The translations under genes were made by a program, and so were the position numbers. Of a DNA stretch of 12,034 bases, positions 1 through 7,136 are shown piece after piece. The stretch's first letter is position 1; each line of letters begins with the position of its first letter. The stretch covers positions 1-12,034 of the forward strand of contig CATPCA010000394.1 in NCBI GenBank assembly GCA_955652545.1, given 5' to 3'. This DNA is from Candidatus Dormiibacterota bacterium. GTDB lineage: Bacteria; Chloroflexota; Dormibacteria; UBA8260. The notes under the pieces were generated by a model that saw only the letters and a list, made by a program, of their open reading frames with translations, did no database searches and had not been told where the DNA came from.

Positions 1-1397
1 AGCGCCTCCATCCAGTCCCTGCTGATGACCAGCGTGTCGTTGTTGAGCGTGATCATGTAGGACGCATCGATCGATGCGCGTCCGAGATTGATCAGCGAGG
101 AGTAGTTGAAGGGACCCGGACGATGCACCACCCGGTGGGGCGACCGATCAAGGTACTCGAGGGTGGCGGGATCGGTGCTGCCGTTGTCGATGACGGTGAT
201 CGACCAGTTTGTATACGTCGAACGACGCTCGATGCTCTCGATGCACCGTCGTAGCAGGTCGAGGCGGTCGCGGGTCGGAATGACGATGGCGAGGTGCGGC
301 TCATCGACGACGTCAACACGGACATGGTAGGTGCCCAGCTGGCGGCCGAGACTGACACTGCCCGGAAGACCACGGCGCTGCAACGCCGCCTCGACCGCGC
401 GTTTCCCCGACTCGTACGCGTACATCTTCGCTCCGCCGGAAAGCGCCACGGAGCCGGGGACCTGGCGCCACGAATAGAGCATGTCCGGCACGTGGCTCAC
501 CCGTCGCGCCTTCTCCGTGGCCCGCAGCAGCAGGTCGTGGTCCTGGGCACCGTCGAATCCTGTGCGGAAGCCACCGGCGGACTCCATCACGTCCCTACGG
601 ACCACCAGGAAGTGGCACATGTAGTTCACGGACAGGAGGAGATCGGGCGAGTAGTCGGGTTTGAAGAAAGGCCTGCCGAACGTGCCGTCCGCGAGAAGCA
701 GGTCCTCGTCCGAGTAGACAATGTCGGTGTCGGGCGCCTCGCGGATGCTCTCGACCACCCGGTGCAGCGCGTGCGGGCGGAGCACGTCGTCGTGGTCGAG
801 AAACCCGACGAAATCGCCGCTGCCGAGGGCTACCGCGCTTGCTGAAGCGGCCGCGATGCCACCATTCTCGGCGCGCATGACCACCTTGACGCGCGGCTCA
901 CAGGCGGCGTACTCGGCGAGAATGCCGGCCACGTGAGGAGCGGTGGATCCATCGTCGGCGATGCAGAGCTCCCAGTTCTCGTACGTCTGCGCGATCACCG
1001 ACTCGACCGCCGGCCGGATCCACTCGGGTCGAGGGTTGTACGTCGGCATGATGATGCTGATCAGAGGACGGTCGCTCCAGGCGCGGCTCTGGATGCGCAT
1101 CCGGTCCAGCTCCTCCGGGTCGGGTTCGTGCCTTCGCCGCCATTCCTCGTACTCACGCTGGACCAGGCGAGCACGCCCGCGCCCGGTGTTGCGATGGCGC
1201 TCGCGGAGGGCCTGATGGAGTCCGGACGGTCCCTCGGCCGCCAACACCGCGCCCGCACGCCTGACGCGGTACACGGCGCGGCCTCGGCGCGTGTCCTCGG
1301 GGGCTACAGCCGCGAGACCGCGGCTCAACGCACCGCGGACGTGAGCCAGGACAGGCGTGCCGGAAGGCACGGGGAGTCGATCATCGGAATTCGGCAT
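1..1397 (-). CDS. Tandem-domain family 2 glycosyltransferase, C-terminus beyond left edge
   Basis: The reverse strand reads 465 codons without a stop from ATG 1397-1395 and continues past base 1. An in-frame TGA lies 9 nt upstream of this ATG, so no earlier start exists. Residues 1-110 are a basic, Arg-rich leader. A first GT-A domain starts near residue 111 (ISIIMPTYN) and carries ADDGS (147-151) and the DXD-type LDHDD (200-204). The stretch VYSDED (227-232) and the acidic QDHDLLLR (285-292) are typical of GT2 acceptor and catalytic regions. A second GT2 domain starts near residue 369 (AIVIPTRDR), with IDNGSTD (403-409) and LNND (451-454). Such two-domain enzymes transfer nucleotide-activated sugars in surface polysaccharide, O-antigen or rhamnan assembly on the cytoplasmic membrane face. 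Sugar and acceptor cannot be read from sequence. It is divergent from apt. The family call is very secure; the specific role is unknown. Confidence 0.93.
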   Translation of the reverse strand, partial: MPNSDDRLPVPSGTPVLAHVRGALSRGLAAVAPEDTRRGRAVYRVRRAGAVLAAEGPSGLHQALRERHRNTGRGRARLVQREYEEWRRRHEPDPEELDRMRIQSRAWSDRPLISIIMPTYNPRPEWIRPAVESVIAQTYENWELCIADDGSTAPHVAGILAEYAACEPRVKVVMRAENGGIAAASASAVALGSGDFVGFLDHDDVLRPHALHRVVESIREAPDTDIVYSDEDLLLADGTFGRPFFKPDYSPDLLLSVNYMCHFLVVRRDVMESAGGFRTGFDGAQDHDLLLRATEKARRVSHVPDMLYSWRQVPGSVALSGGAKMYAYESGKRAVEAALQRRGLPGSVSLGRQLGTYHVRVDVVDEPHLAIVIPTRDRLDLLRRCIESIERRSTYTNWSITVIDNGSTDPATLEYLDRSPHRVVHRPGPFNYSSLINLGRASIDASYMITLNNDTLVISRDWMEA

Positions 1398-1450
1398 CTG
1401 CTCTCACGGTCAGGCGCACTGCGTGGGGCAGACGCGCGCCGCCAGCTCAG

Positions 1451-1459
1451 AGTATGCCA
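1451..1459 (-). promoter_or_regulatory. Candidate extended -10 for the glycosyltransferase gene
   Basis: Read on the minus strand this is TGGCATACT, an extended -10 (TG-N-CATACT). It would start transcripts near 1444, leaving a leader of roughly 45 nt before ATG 1397. A weak purine-rich GAGAG lies just upstream of that ATG. No convincing -35 was seen. This is pattern matching only. Confidence 0.35.
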
Positions 1460-1482
1460 ATTCAAGGCTACGCGACCGCCCC

Positions 1483-1488
1483 TAGAAT
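1483..1488 (+). promoter_or_regulatory. -10 hexamer TAGAAT of apt, leaderless spacing
   Basis: TAGAAT ends 9 nt before the apt ATG at 1498, so transcription would begin at or within a few bases of the start codon. There is no Shine-Dalgarno sequence in front of the ATG. A poor -35 (TTCAAG, 1461-1466, 16-nt spacer) is possible. The same arrangement recurs before other first genes in the window, which raises confidence. Confidence 0.55.
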
Positions 1489-1497
1489 CCTCGTCCG

Positions 1498-2064
1498 ATG
1501 CGGCCCTCCCCACCCGATGACGGCTGTGCGGCGGGCCGGGCCTCCCTGGTCGAGCGCCTGGCGAGCGCCCTGCGGGCGGTGCCGGACTTCCCGCGCAAGG
1601 GAATCCTCTTCCGCGACATCAGCACAGTCCTCGGCGATCCCGCGCTGTTCCACGAGGCGGTGGACGCGATGGCGGAGGCCTGGCGCGGGCAGCGCATCGA
1701 CATGGTCGCCGGCATCGAGGCGCGTGGGTTCGTACTCGGCGGGGCCGTCGCCTACCTTCTCGGTGCGGGGTTCGTGCCCATCCGCAAGCAGGGCCGTCTG
1801 CCCGCCGCGGTGGAGTCCGTCGCGTACGCACTGGAGTACGGCGACGCCGTGCTTGAAATTCACGCGGATGCCCTCCGGCGCGGCCAGCGCGTGCTCATCG
1901 TGGATGATCTCCTCGCCACCGGGGGCACCGCTGGCGCCACCATTGAGCTCGTCGAGCGGCTCGGAGCGACCGTGTCCGGCCTCGGCTTCCTCGTCGAACT
2001 CGGCGCCCTCGGTGGCGCCGCAGCCCTGGGCGACCACGATCACGTCTCGCTCGTCACCATCTGA
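1498..2064 (+). CDS. apt: Adenine phosphoribosyltransferase
   Basis: Converts adenine and PRPP to AMP and pyrophosphate (cytoplasmic purine salvage). At 188 residues it is slightly longer than the usual 170-180 because of about 15 extra N-terminal residues. Family signatures in order are VPDFPRKGILFRDI (28-41), GIEARGF (72-78), PIRKQGRLP (94-102), LEYG (112-115) and the PRPP loop VLIVDDLLATGGTA (132-145) with its two consecutive Asp residues. ATG 1498 is the only reasonable start, because no other ATG, GTG or TTG occurs before the conserved VPDF segment. It has no ribosome binding site but a -10-like hexamer 9 nt upstream, suggesting a leaderless message. ahcY follows after 12 nt, so adenine salvage is transcribed with a methyl-cycle enzyme. 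Confidence 0.96.
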   Translation: MRPSPPDDGCAAGRASLVERLASALRAVPDFPRKGILFRDISTVLGDPALFHEAVDAMAEAWRGQRIDMVAGIEARGFVLGGAVAYLLGAGFVPIRKQGRLPAAVESVAYALEYGDAVLEIHADALRRGQRVLIVDDLLATGGTAGATIELVERLGATVSGLGFLVELGALGGAAALGDHDHVSLVTI

Positions 2065-2066
2065 TC

Positions 2067-2070
2067 GGAG
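2067..2070 (+). promoter_or_regulatory. Shine-Dalgarno GGAG for ahcY
   Basis: GGAG lies in the 12-nt apt-ahcY gap, 6 nt before ATG 2077. It is one of the few clear ribosome binding sites in the window. It sits before an operon-internal gene, in contrast to the apparently leaderless first genes. Confidence 0.65.
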
Positions 2071-2076
2071 ATCACA

Positions 2077-3354
2077 ATGGCCACCATGACCACCACAGAC
2101 AATGACGTCGCCGACATCGCGCTCGCGGACGACGGCGACCGCCTCATCGCATGGGCCGCCCTCGAAATGCCGGTGGTGCGCCTGATTCGCGAGCGGTTCG
2201 AGCGGGAGCAACCGCTCGCCGGCCTGCGTGTGGGCGCATGCCTGCACGTCACCAGTGAGACGGCCAACCTGGCGATCACTCTCAAGGCGGGGGGGGCGGA
2301 CGTCCGCCTGTGTGCCAGCAACCCGCTCTCGACCAACGACGCCGTCGCGGCAGCGCTGACGGCCCGGCACGGCATCCCGACGTTCGCGGTCAAGGGTGAG
2401 GATTCTGCCCGATATTTCTCCCACATCACCTCGGTCCTCGACGGCCGGCCAAACCTGACCATGGACGATGGTGCCGACCTCGTCGCCGAGCTGCACCGCA
2501 ATCGCCCCGAGCTGCTCGAGGATGTCCGTGCGGGCACCGAGGAGACCACCACAGGTGTCATCCGCCTGCGGGCCATGGCCGCCGCCGGAGCCCTGCGGTT
2601 TCCGATCATCGCCGTCAACGAAGCGCTCACCAAGCACATGTTCGACAACCGTTACGGCACGGGCCAGTCGACCCTCGACGGCCTCATCCGGGCGACCAAC
2701 ATCCTCCTCGCGGGTCGCACCATGGTCGTCTGTGGCTATGGCTGGTGCGGACGTGGGCTGGCCAGCCGGGCCGACGGGCTCGGCGCCAACGTCATCGTTA
2801 CCGAGGTCGACCCGACGCGCGCCCTGGAGGCGGCGATGGACGGCTTCCGCGTGATGCGACTCGAAGATGCCGCGCCGATTGCCGACATCGTGATCACGGT
2901 CACGGGCGACATCAACGTCGTCGACCGGGGCCACATCGAGCGGTTCAAGGACGGCGCCATCATCGCCAACAGCGGTCATTTCAACGACGAGATCAACCTG
3001 GCTGCGTTCGACGACCTGGCGACGGGCGTCACCAAGCCGCGGCCGTTCGTCGACACATACGCCATGCACGACGGGCGCAACCTGCACGTGCTCGCCGAGG
3101 GGCGCCTGCTCAACCTCGCCGCCGCGGAGGGTCACCCCGCCGCGGTCATGGACATGAGCTTCGCCAACCAGGCACTCTGTGCTGAGCACATCGCCCGTCA
3201 TCACGCCGAGCTCGACACACGTGTCCACGACGTGCCCCTGGAGATCGATCGCGAGGTGGCACGGCTCAAGCTCGAGGCCATGGGCGTGAGGATCGACGTG
3301 CTCACGCCTGAACAGGAAAGGTATCTCGCCTCCTGGGAGTCGGGCACCAGCTGA
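2077..3354 (+). CDS. ahcY: Adenosylhomocysteinase (S-adenosyl-L-homocysteine hydrolase), short form
   Basis: NAD-dependent cytoplasmic enzyme that splits S-adenosylhomocysteine into adenosine and homocysteine, relieving product inhibition of methyltransferases. The 425 residues fit the shorter bacterial/archaeal form. Substrate-pocket residues align as LHVTSET (56-62), with H57, T59 and E61. Catalytic positions seen are D131 (MDDGADL), E156 (GTEETTTG), and K186 with D190/N191 ([14 protein letters not shown]). The NAD Rossmann loop is GYGWCGRG (220-227), with the ribose-binding acid in TEVDP (242-246). NSGHF (298-302) is the conserved closing motif. The C-terminus ends soon after YLASW and lacks the Lys/Tyr tail of the long eukaryotic-type enzyme, as in other short forms. 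Adenosine is the expected substrate, though some archaeal relatives act on S-inosylhomocysteine. Apt lies just upstream, and an M16 peptidase follows after 17 nt. Confidence 0.96.
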   Translation: MATMTTTDNDVADIALADDGDRLIAWAALEMPVVRLIRERFEREQPLAGLRVGACLHVTSETANLAITLKAGGADVRLCASNPLSTNDAVAAALTARHGIPTFAVKGEDSARYFSHITSVLDGRPNLTMDDGADLVAELHRNRPELLEDVRAGTEETTTGVIRLRAMAAAGALRFPIIAVNEALTKHMFDNRYGTGQSTLDGLIRATNILLAGRTMVVCGYGWCGRGLASRADGLGANVIVTEVDPTRALEAAMDGFRVMRLEDAAPIADIVITVTGDINVVDRGHIERFKDGAIIANSGHFNDEINLAAFDDLATGVTKPRPFVDTYAMHDGRNLHVLAEGRLLNLAAAEGHPAAVMDMSFANQALCAEHIARHHAELDTRVHDVPLEIDREVARLKLEAMGVRIDVLTPEQERYLASWESGTS

Positions 3355-3371
3355 GCGCTGCGCTGCACAAC

Positions 3372-4673
3372 ATGACCAGCATGCCTCTCAACCCGTACGA
3401 GCCCTCGTTGAAGCTGTTGCCCAACGGCGTCAGCCTCCTCAACGCACCGTCGGTGTCGCGCAATGTCGGCGTCTTCCTGATCGTGCGCGCCGGGTCACGC
3501 GACGAGACCAAGGACACCTCTGGCCTGGCCCACTACCTCGAGCACATGTTCTTCAAGGGCACATCCAAGCGTCCCACCACGTTGCAGATCTCGCGAGAGA
3601 TCGATCGCCTCGGCGCCAACACCAACGCGTACACGGACACCGAAGAGGTTGCCTACTACGCCGAGGGGCCGGCGACCGTGCTCGACGACCTCACCGACAT
3701 CATCACCGACATGCTCACGCGTCCTCTGTTCGCCGCCGACGAGGTCGATCGTGAGCGCAACGTCGTCCTCCAGGAGCTGTCGGCGCGACTGGCCGACCCG
3801 GAGGGCTGGATCTGGGACCGGCTCGGCACCGTCGCATTCGGCGGCGAGCAACCGATGGCCTGGTCGGCCGCAGGCTTTCCCTCCGTCATCGAGAAGGCGA
3901 CGCGTGATCAACTCCTCGACTATCACCGGTCGTTCTACGCCCCGGAGTCGATGTGCCTGACCATCGCCGGGGGGTCGAGTCTCACCGTGGAGCGCGCCAC
4001 CGAGCTGCTCGCCGACGTGCCCACGGCCAAACCGCGCCCGCGGGTGCCGGCGCGGTGGGGTATGGGTGACCGTTACACCTGCAACGTCCGCCCGGTGACC
4101 GACCAGGAGGAACCCCAGATCCGGATGGTGTTCGCGGTCCCCGGCATCCCGGCCACCGACGACGACCGCACCGCCCTTTCGGTGATGACGCACGTCCTCG
4201 GCGGAGGCATGTCGTCGCGCCTGTTCCACACCGTACGTGAGCGCAACGGGCTCGCGTACAGCATCTTCAGCCACCACGAGGGCTTCGAGGATGCCGGCGT
4301 CTTCGTCATCAGCACCGGGACACGTCCGAAGGACGCACGCCGCGCCACCGAGCTGTCGTTCGCCGAATTCCGAGGGATGGCCGAGCAGCCGGTGCCCGAG
4401 GACGAGCTGGCTGCTGCCAAGTCGGCGATGATCGGCCGCCTGCTGCGCTCGACGGAGACCGCCATCAGCCTGGCAAGGTTCTTCGGCGGTCGCTGGCGCG
4501 CGCGGCTGCCGATGGAGACGCCCGACTCGCGTGCCGCAGCGGTCAGCAAGGTCACCGCTGAACAGGTGCAGAGAGTCGCGCAACGCATTGTCGCCGGGAT
4601 GGCGGACGTCCGTCTCGCTTTCGTCGGCCCGGAGGACCAGGGCGAGGATCTCCTCGCCGCCACCGAGGGCTGA
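3372..4673 (+). CDS. M16 family zinc metallopeptidase
   Basis: 433 residues, the size of single-chain bacterial M16B peptidases related to mitochondrial processing peptidase. The inverted zinc motif HYLEH (54-58) is intact, and the third ligand E135 (RNVVLQEL) falls exactly 76 residues after H58, the canonical HXXEH-X76-E spacing, so the protein is probably catalytically active. The second, inactive-type domain contains LGGGMSSRLFHTVRERNGLAYSI-like sequence (276-298), where the Arg and Tyr that complete the active site normally lie. No signal peptide or membrane helix is apparent, so it is probably cytoplasmic or membrane-associated. The start is ATG 3372; a second in-frame ATG three codons later is an alternative, and neither has a good ribosome binding site. 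It is the last gene of the apt-ahcY unit and stops 10 nt before the convergent flippase stop. The substrate is unknown. Confidence 0.93.
   Translation: MTSMPLNPYEPSLKLLPNGVSLLNAPSVSRNVGVFLIVRAGSRDETKDTSGLAHYLEHMFFKGTSKRPTTLQISREIDRLGANTNAYTDTEEVAYYAEGPATVLDDLTDIITDMLTRPLFAADEVDRERNVVLQELSARLADPEGWIWDRLGTVAFGGEQPMAWSAAGFPSVIEKATRDQLLDYHRSFYAPESMCLTIAGGSSLTVERATELLADVPTAKPRPRVPARWGMGDRYTCNVRPVTDQEEPQIRMVFAVPGIPATDDDRTALSVMTHVLGGGMSSRLFHTVRERNGLAYSIFSHHEGFEDAGVFVISTGTRPKDARRATELSFAEFRGMAEQPVPEDELAAAKSAMIGRLLRSTETAISLARFFGGRWRARLPMETPDSRAAAVSKVTAEQVQRVAQRIVAGMADVRLAFVGPEDQGEDLLAATEG
4641..4658. terminator. Perfect hairpin at the 3' end of the M16 peptidase gene
   Basis: GGCGAGGA and its exact complement TCCTCGCC are separated by 2 nt, giving an 8-bp stem. 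It lies inside the last codons of the peptidase gene, about 15 nt before its stop. No T-run follows, so it could assist termination at this convergent junction or be coincidental in high-GC coding DNA. Confidence 0.25.
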
Positions 4674-4687
4674 CGGCAGATCGTCAG
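4670..4687. repeat. Small dyad spanning both convergent stop codons
   Basis: CTGACG (4670-4675) and CGTCAG (4682-4687) form a 6-bp inverted repeat with a 6-nt loop. One arm contains the peptidase TGA and the other the complement of the flippase stop. It is the only candidate termination structure in the 10-bp junction and is short. Confidence 0.3.
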
Positions 4688-5973
4688 ACGGCAGGCGACT
4701 CCAGCCGGGCGCTCGCTCGCCACAGGTCAGGTTGCAGCGCGGCCAGCACCACGGCGGCGGCAAGGCCGCCGGCGAGGATCCCGAGCTCGACGCGCAGCAG
4801 CAGAGGCTGCACGGCGAACACCACCACGAAGAACGTGACAACTCCGGCGAGCCAGCCGGCGACAACACCCCGGTACGCGCTGCGGGCGATCAGCCCCTGG
4901 CCCAGGGCCTGCGCGGCCATCAGCGCGGTCGAGCTGGCGGCAAGGAGCGCGAGATCTTTGTTGGTGAGTGTGAAATCGGGACCGAATACGAGGCGGAGAA
5001 CCGCCGGGCCCACCAGCAGCGAGCCGACCACGGCCACCCCGCCGAGAACCGCAACCAGGAGCAGGAGACGTCCGAGGGTGCGACGGAACTCGGCATGGGC
5101 GCCGCGACTGCGCAACATCGACAGTCGCGGCAGCAGAGCCGCCGTGACCGCCTGGAACAGGAAGAGCGGCACGAACGCGATCACCCGTCCGTTGAGGAAC
5201 GATCCGGCGACGCGCTGCTCTGACGGCGATGCCAGCAGCTGGACGACGACGGTGCCGCCGTTGAACATGAACATGGTTGCGATGGACGCGACCAGCAGCG
5301 AGCCGAGGGCTGTGGTCACCTCGGCATTCCGCGTCGGGCTTCCCGGGGTGAGCAGTCCGCCTTCGCGCGCCAGCGCGGTGAGCACAGCAGCGAAGGAGCC
5401 GGCCACCAACGCAAGTCCGTACGGTCCCGGGCTACCCACATGGGCAGCCGCAAGAGCAGCGCAGAAGCACGTGCGGTACACGCCTTCGGTCCCGAGGAGC
5501 ACGCCGTACGCGCGAAAGCGCCCGTTGCCGCTGAGCGTCCCGCGCGCGAGATGTTCGGCACAGTAGGCGCTGACGCCGAGTAGCAGCGCGATCATGAGCA
5601 CGCCGTCGCCTCCGAGCAGGCGGCTGTCCAGCGGCCCGAAGGCCGCACCCGACCCCACCAGGAGCAGTGCCAGGAACCCCCCGCCGATGAGCGCGCAGCG
5701 AGCCACCACCGGACCATCGCCATCGTCGCGGGCGCGGCGGCCGGCGATGGCGCGGCCCAGCTCCTGCTCGAGCGGCAGGAAGATGCCCGGCGCCACCACG
5801 AACAGCAGGGCCCAGAACCCGGCGAACGCGGAATAGCGCTCTGCGGGCAGCGCGTGGCCGGCGATGGCCAGGAACACGTACGTGCACAACCCGTTGAGCA
5901 GCAGTCCCACACCGACGCTGATCGCTCCCGCGGGGAGCGGGTTTCGCGCACGCAGGCCCTGCAGCGACGTCAC
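4684..5973 (-). CDS. MOP-superfamily polysaccharide/lipid flippase-like membrane protein
   Basis: 429 residues with about twelve hydrophobic segments (near 15-37, 47-67, 91-112, 123-141, 152-175, 183-202, 218-238, 263-283, 301-323, 340-362, 367-389 and 394-414), split into two six-helix halves as in the MATE/Wzx/MurJ superfamily. LVFGPDFTL (328-336), before the second last pair of helices, is typical of Wzx-like polysaccharide exporters. The expected role is flipping a lipid-linked sugar across the cytoplasmic membrane. The frame stays open upstream to 6225, but that stretch encodes low-quality sequence over the upstream gene. GTG 5973 is preferred because it forms a 4-nt GTGA overlap with the pseudokinase stop and leaves a short N-terminus before the first helix. 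Translation is therefore probably coupled. It is shorter than a 14-helix MurJ, so I do not name it murJ. The substrate is unknown. Confidence 0.82.
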   Translation of the reverse strand: MTSLQGLRARNPLPAGAISVGVGLLLNGLCTYVFLAIAGHALPAERYSAFAGFWALLFVVAPGIFLPLEQELGRAIAGRRARDDGDGPVVARCALIGGGFLALLLVGSGAAFGPLDSRLLGGDGVLMIALLLGVSAYCAEHLARGTLSGNGRFRAYGVLLGTEGVYRTCFCAALAAAHVGSPGPYGLALVAGSFAAVLTALAREGGLLTPGSPTRNAEVTTALGSLLVASIATMFMFNGGTVVVQLLASPSEQRVAGSFLNGRVIAFVPLFLFQAVTAALLPRLSMLRSRGAHAEFRRTLGRLLLLVAVLGGVAVVGSLLVGPAVLRLVFGPDFTLTNKDLALLAASSTALMAAQALGQGLIARSAYRGVVAGWLAGVVTFFVVVFAVQPLLLRVELGILAGGLAAAVVLAALQPDLWRASARLESPAV

Positions 5974-7136
5974 GAGCAGGCGTAGCGGAACGGGCGTTTG
6001 AGCGTTCTGTTGACCGGGCTCAGGAGATGGAGTGTCAGGGATGCGTCCAGGGTCTGCGCCCCCTGCAAACGCCACGCCTGCGTCAGCTGGAAGGCTCCGT
6101 CGTCGGAGGTGATCGGCAGCGAGGTGGTCGCGCTCGACTGGCCGTCGCTCTGTTCCCAACGGTAGACGAGGGTGCCGGTACCGCTCACAGATCCGCGGCC
6201 GACGAAGACAAAGGTGGTGTTGCATCCGCCGTTGGCCGGCGTGACCGTGAGAGCTGCATCCGGGCCGATCGCCAGAGGGCCCGCCGGGCGGGGAGCCTGG
6301 TGTCCGCCCAGCACGACGATCCCCGCCACAGCGGCGGCCGCGACCAGCAACACCAGCGCTGCGATGCCGAAGAGCCAGCGCCGACGCCGTCCTCGCGGGC
6401 GGGCCGGCGGGGTTGCGCGCTCCTGCCTTCTCCCCTCGAAGGCGAGGCCCGCGGCGCTCGCGACGGCGGTGCGCAGGTCGGCAGCGTTGGTGGCGCCGGT
6501 GGTGTCCAGGGCGGGCTCGAGCACCCGGCGCACCGGCTCGCCGCGGCGGCCGGAGCCGCGCAGCAGCTCGAGGCCGAGACGCGCCGCGGCGCGCAGGTCC
6601 GCTTCCGGTCCGGCGCCGGGTGGGGCGGCCGCAGCGCAGACCGCCAGCTCCGCGAGCCGCGCTCGCCCATCCGGTTCGACAACCACGGTCTCGGCTCCGA
6701 CCCGACCGTGGAACAACCCGGCGGAATGGAGTGAGCCCAGCCCGGCGAGGACGCCGTCGATGACCGGCGCCGCCTCACGTGGGTCCATCTCGCGGCGCCG
6801 GAGCAGCGCCGCCAGCGTCGGCGCCTCGGTCCACTCCGCGATCAACTGGAGCGCACCATGACCCTCAACGAGGTCGTAGGCGGCAACCACGTGCGGGTCG
6901 CGGACTGCGGCAGCGCGGCGGCCGATGCCGGCGAGTCGGTCGACCAACCCCGGGGTCATGGTCAGCTCGGCGCGGATGTCCTGAACGGTGACCCGCAGCC
7001 CGGTCCTTCGATAGCGACCATCGCGAAGCGTCCCTCCCCACCCCTCCCGGAGCGGCGCTCCGACCTCGTAGTCGCGGCGCTGCTCTTCCGACCCGTTCGC
7101 AGCGCCGGGGGCGGGAGGATCAGGGATAGATGCCAC
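5970..7136 (-). CDS. Membrane-anchored Ser/Thr-kinase-like pseudokinase with extracellular domain
   Basis: 388 residues in three parts. Residues about 22-235 follow a PknB-like kinase fold (for example [48 protein letters not shown]). Catalytic elements are degenerate: no glycine-rich loop, the VAIK lysine position reads VTVQ (49-52), HRD is HGR (143-145), and DFG is replaced around LAEL (161-164). An Arg-rich stop-transfer stretch (248-253) precedes one membrane helix (254-277). An external domain of about 110 residues (278-388) follows, Thr/Ser-rich with YRWEQSDG (325-332) and two cysteines (C305, C387) that could pair. It is likely a regulatory or scaffolding protein rather than an enzyme. 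GTG 7136 is the only usable start and overlaps the gdhA end by 17 nt. Its own stop overlaps the flippase start by 4 nt. This is a confident gene with an inferred function. Confidence 0.82.
   Translation of the reverse strand: MASIPDPPAPGAANGSEEQRRDYEVGAPLREGWGGTLRDGRYRRTGLRVTVQDIRAELTMTPGLVDRLAGIGRRAAAVRDPHVVAAYDLVEGHGALQLIAEWTEAPTLAALLRRREMDPREAAPVIDGVLAGLGSLHSAGLFHGRVGAETVVVEPDGRARLAELAVCAAAAPPGAGPEADLRAAARLGLELLRGSGRRGEPVRRVLEPALDTTGATNAADLRTAVASAAGLAFEGRRQERATPPARPRGRRRRWLFGIAALVLLVAAAAVAGIVVLGGHQAPRPAGPLAIGPDAALTVTPANGGCNTTFVFVGRGSVSGTGTLVYRWEQSDGQSSATTSLPITSDDGAFQLTQAWRLQGAQTLDASLTLHLLSPVNRTLKRPFRYACS

Noticed and set aside
1461..1466. TTCAAG as a -35 for apt
   Set aside because: Only about half the positions match the consensus. 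The other leaderless-type promoters here also lack a -35, so it is not listed separately.
294..1520. Plus-strand open frames across the first 1.5 kb
   Set aside because: They are shadows of the minus-strand glycosyltransferase, whose translation contains full GT2 motifs through the whole interval.
1468..3228. 586-codon minus-strand open frame opposite apt and ahcY
   Set aside because: Its translation is rich in Arg, Asp, Gly and His with no domain, and it lies antisense to two unmistakable enzymes. Long antisense frames are expected in high-GC DNA.
3495..4868. 457-codon minus-strand open frame opposite the M16 peptidase
   Set aside because: Low-complexity translation without motifs, antisense to a gene with perfect zinc-ligand spacing, and overlapping the flippase end.
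4684..5973. Naming the flippase murJ
   Set aside because: About twelve helices and 429 residues are short for MurJ, and the sequence shows no MurJ-specific motif that I can identify. A Wzx-like or other MOP assignment is equally possible.
5974..6225. N-terminal extension of the flippase frame to 6225
   Set aside because: The added 84 residues are Arg/Pro/His-rich, overlap the pseudokinase coding region and give no signal or helix. GTG 5973 with its GTGA overlap explains the start better.
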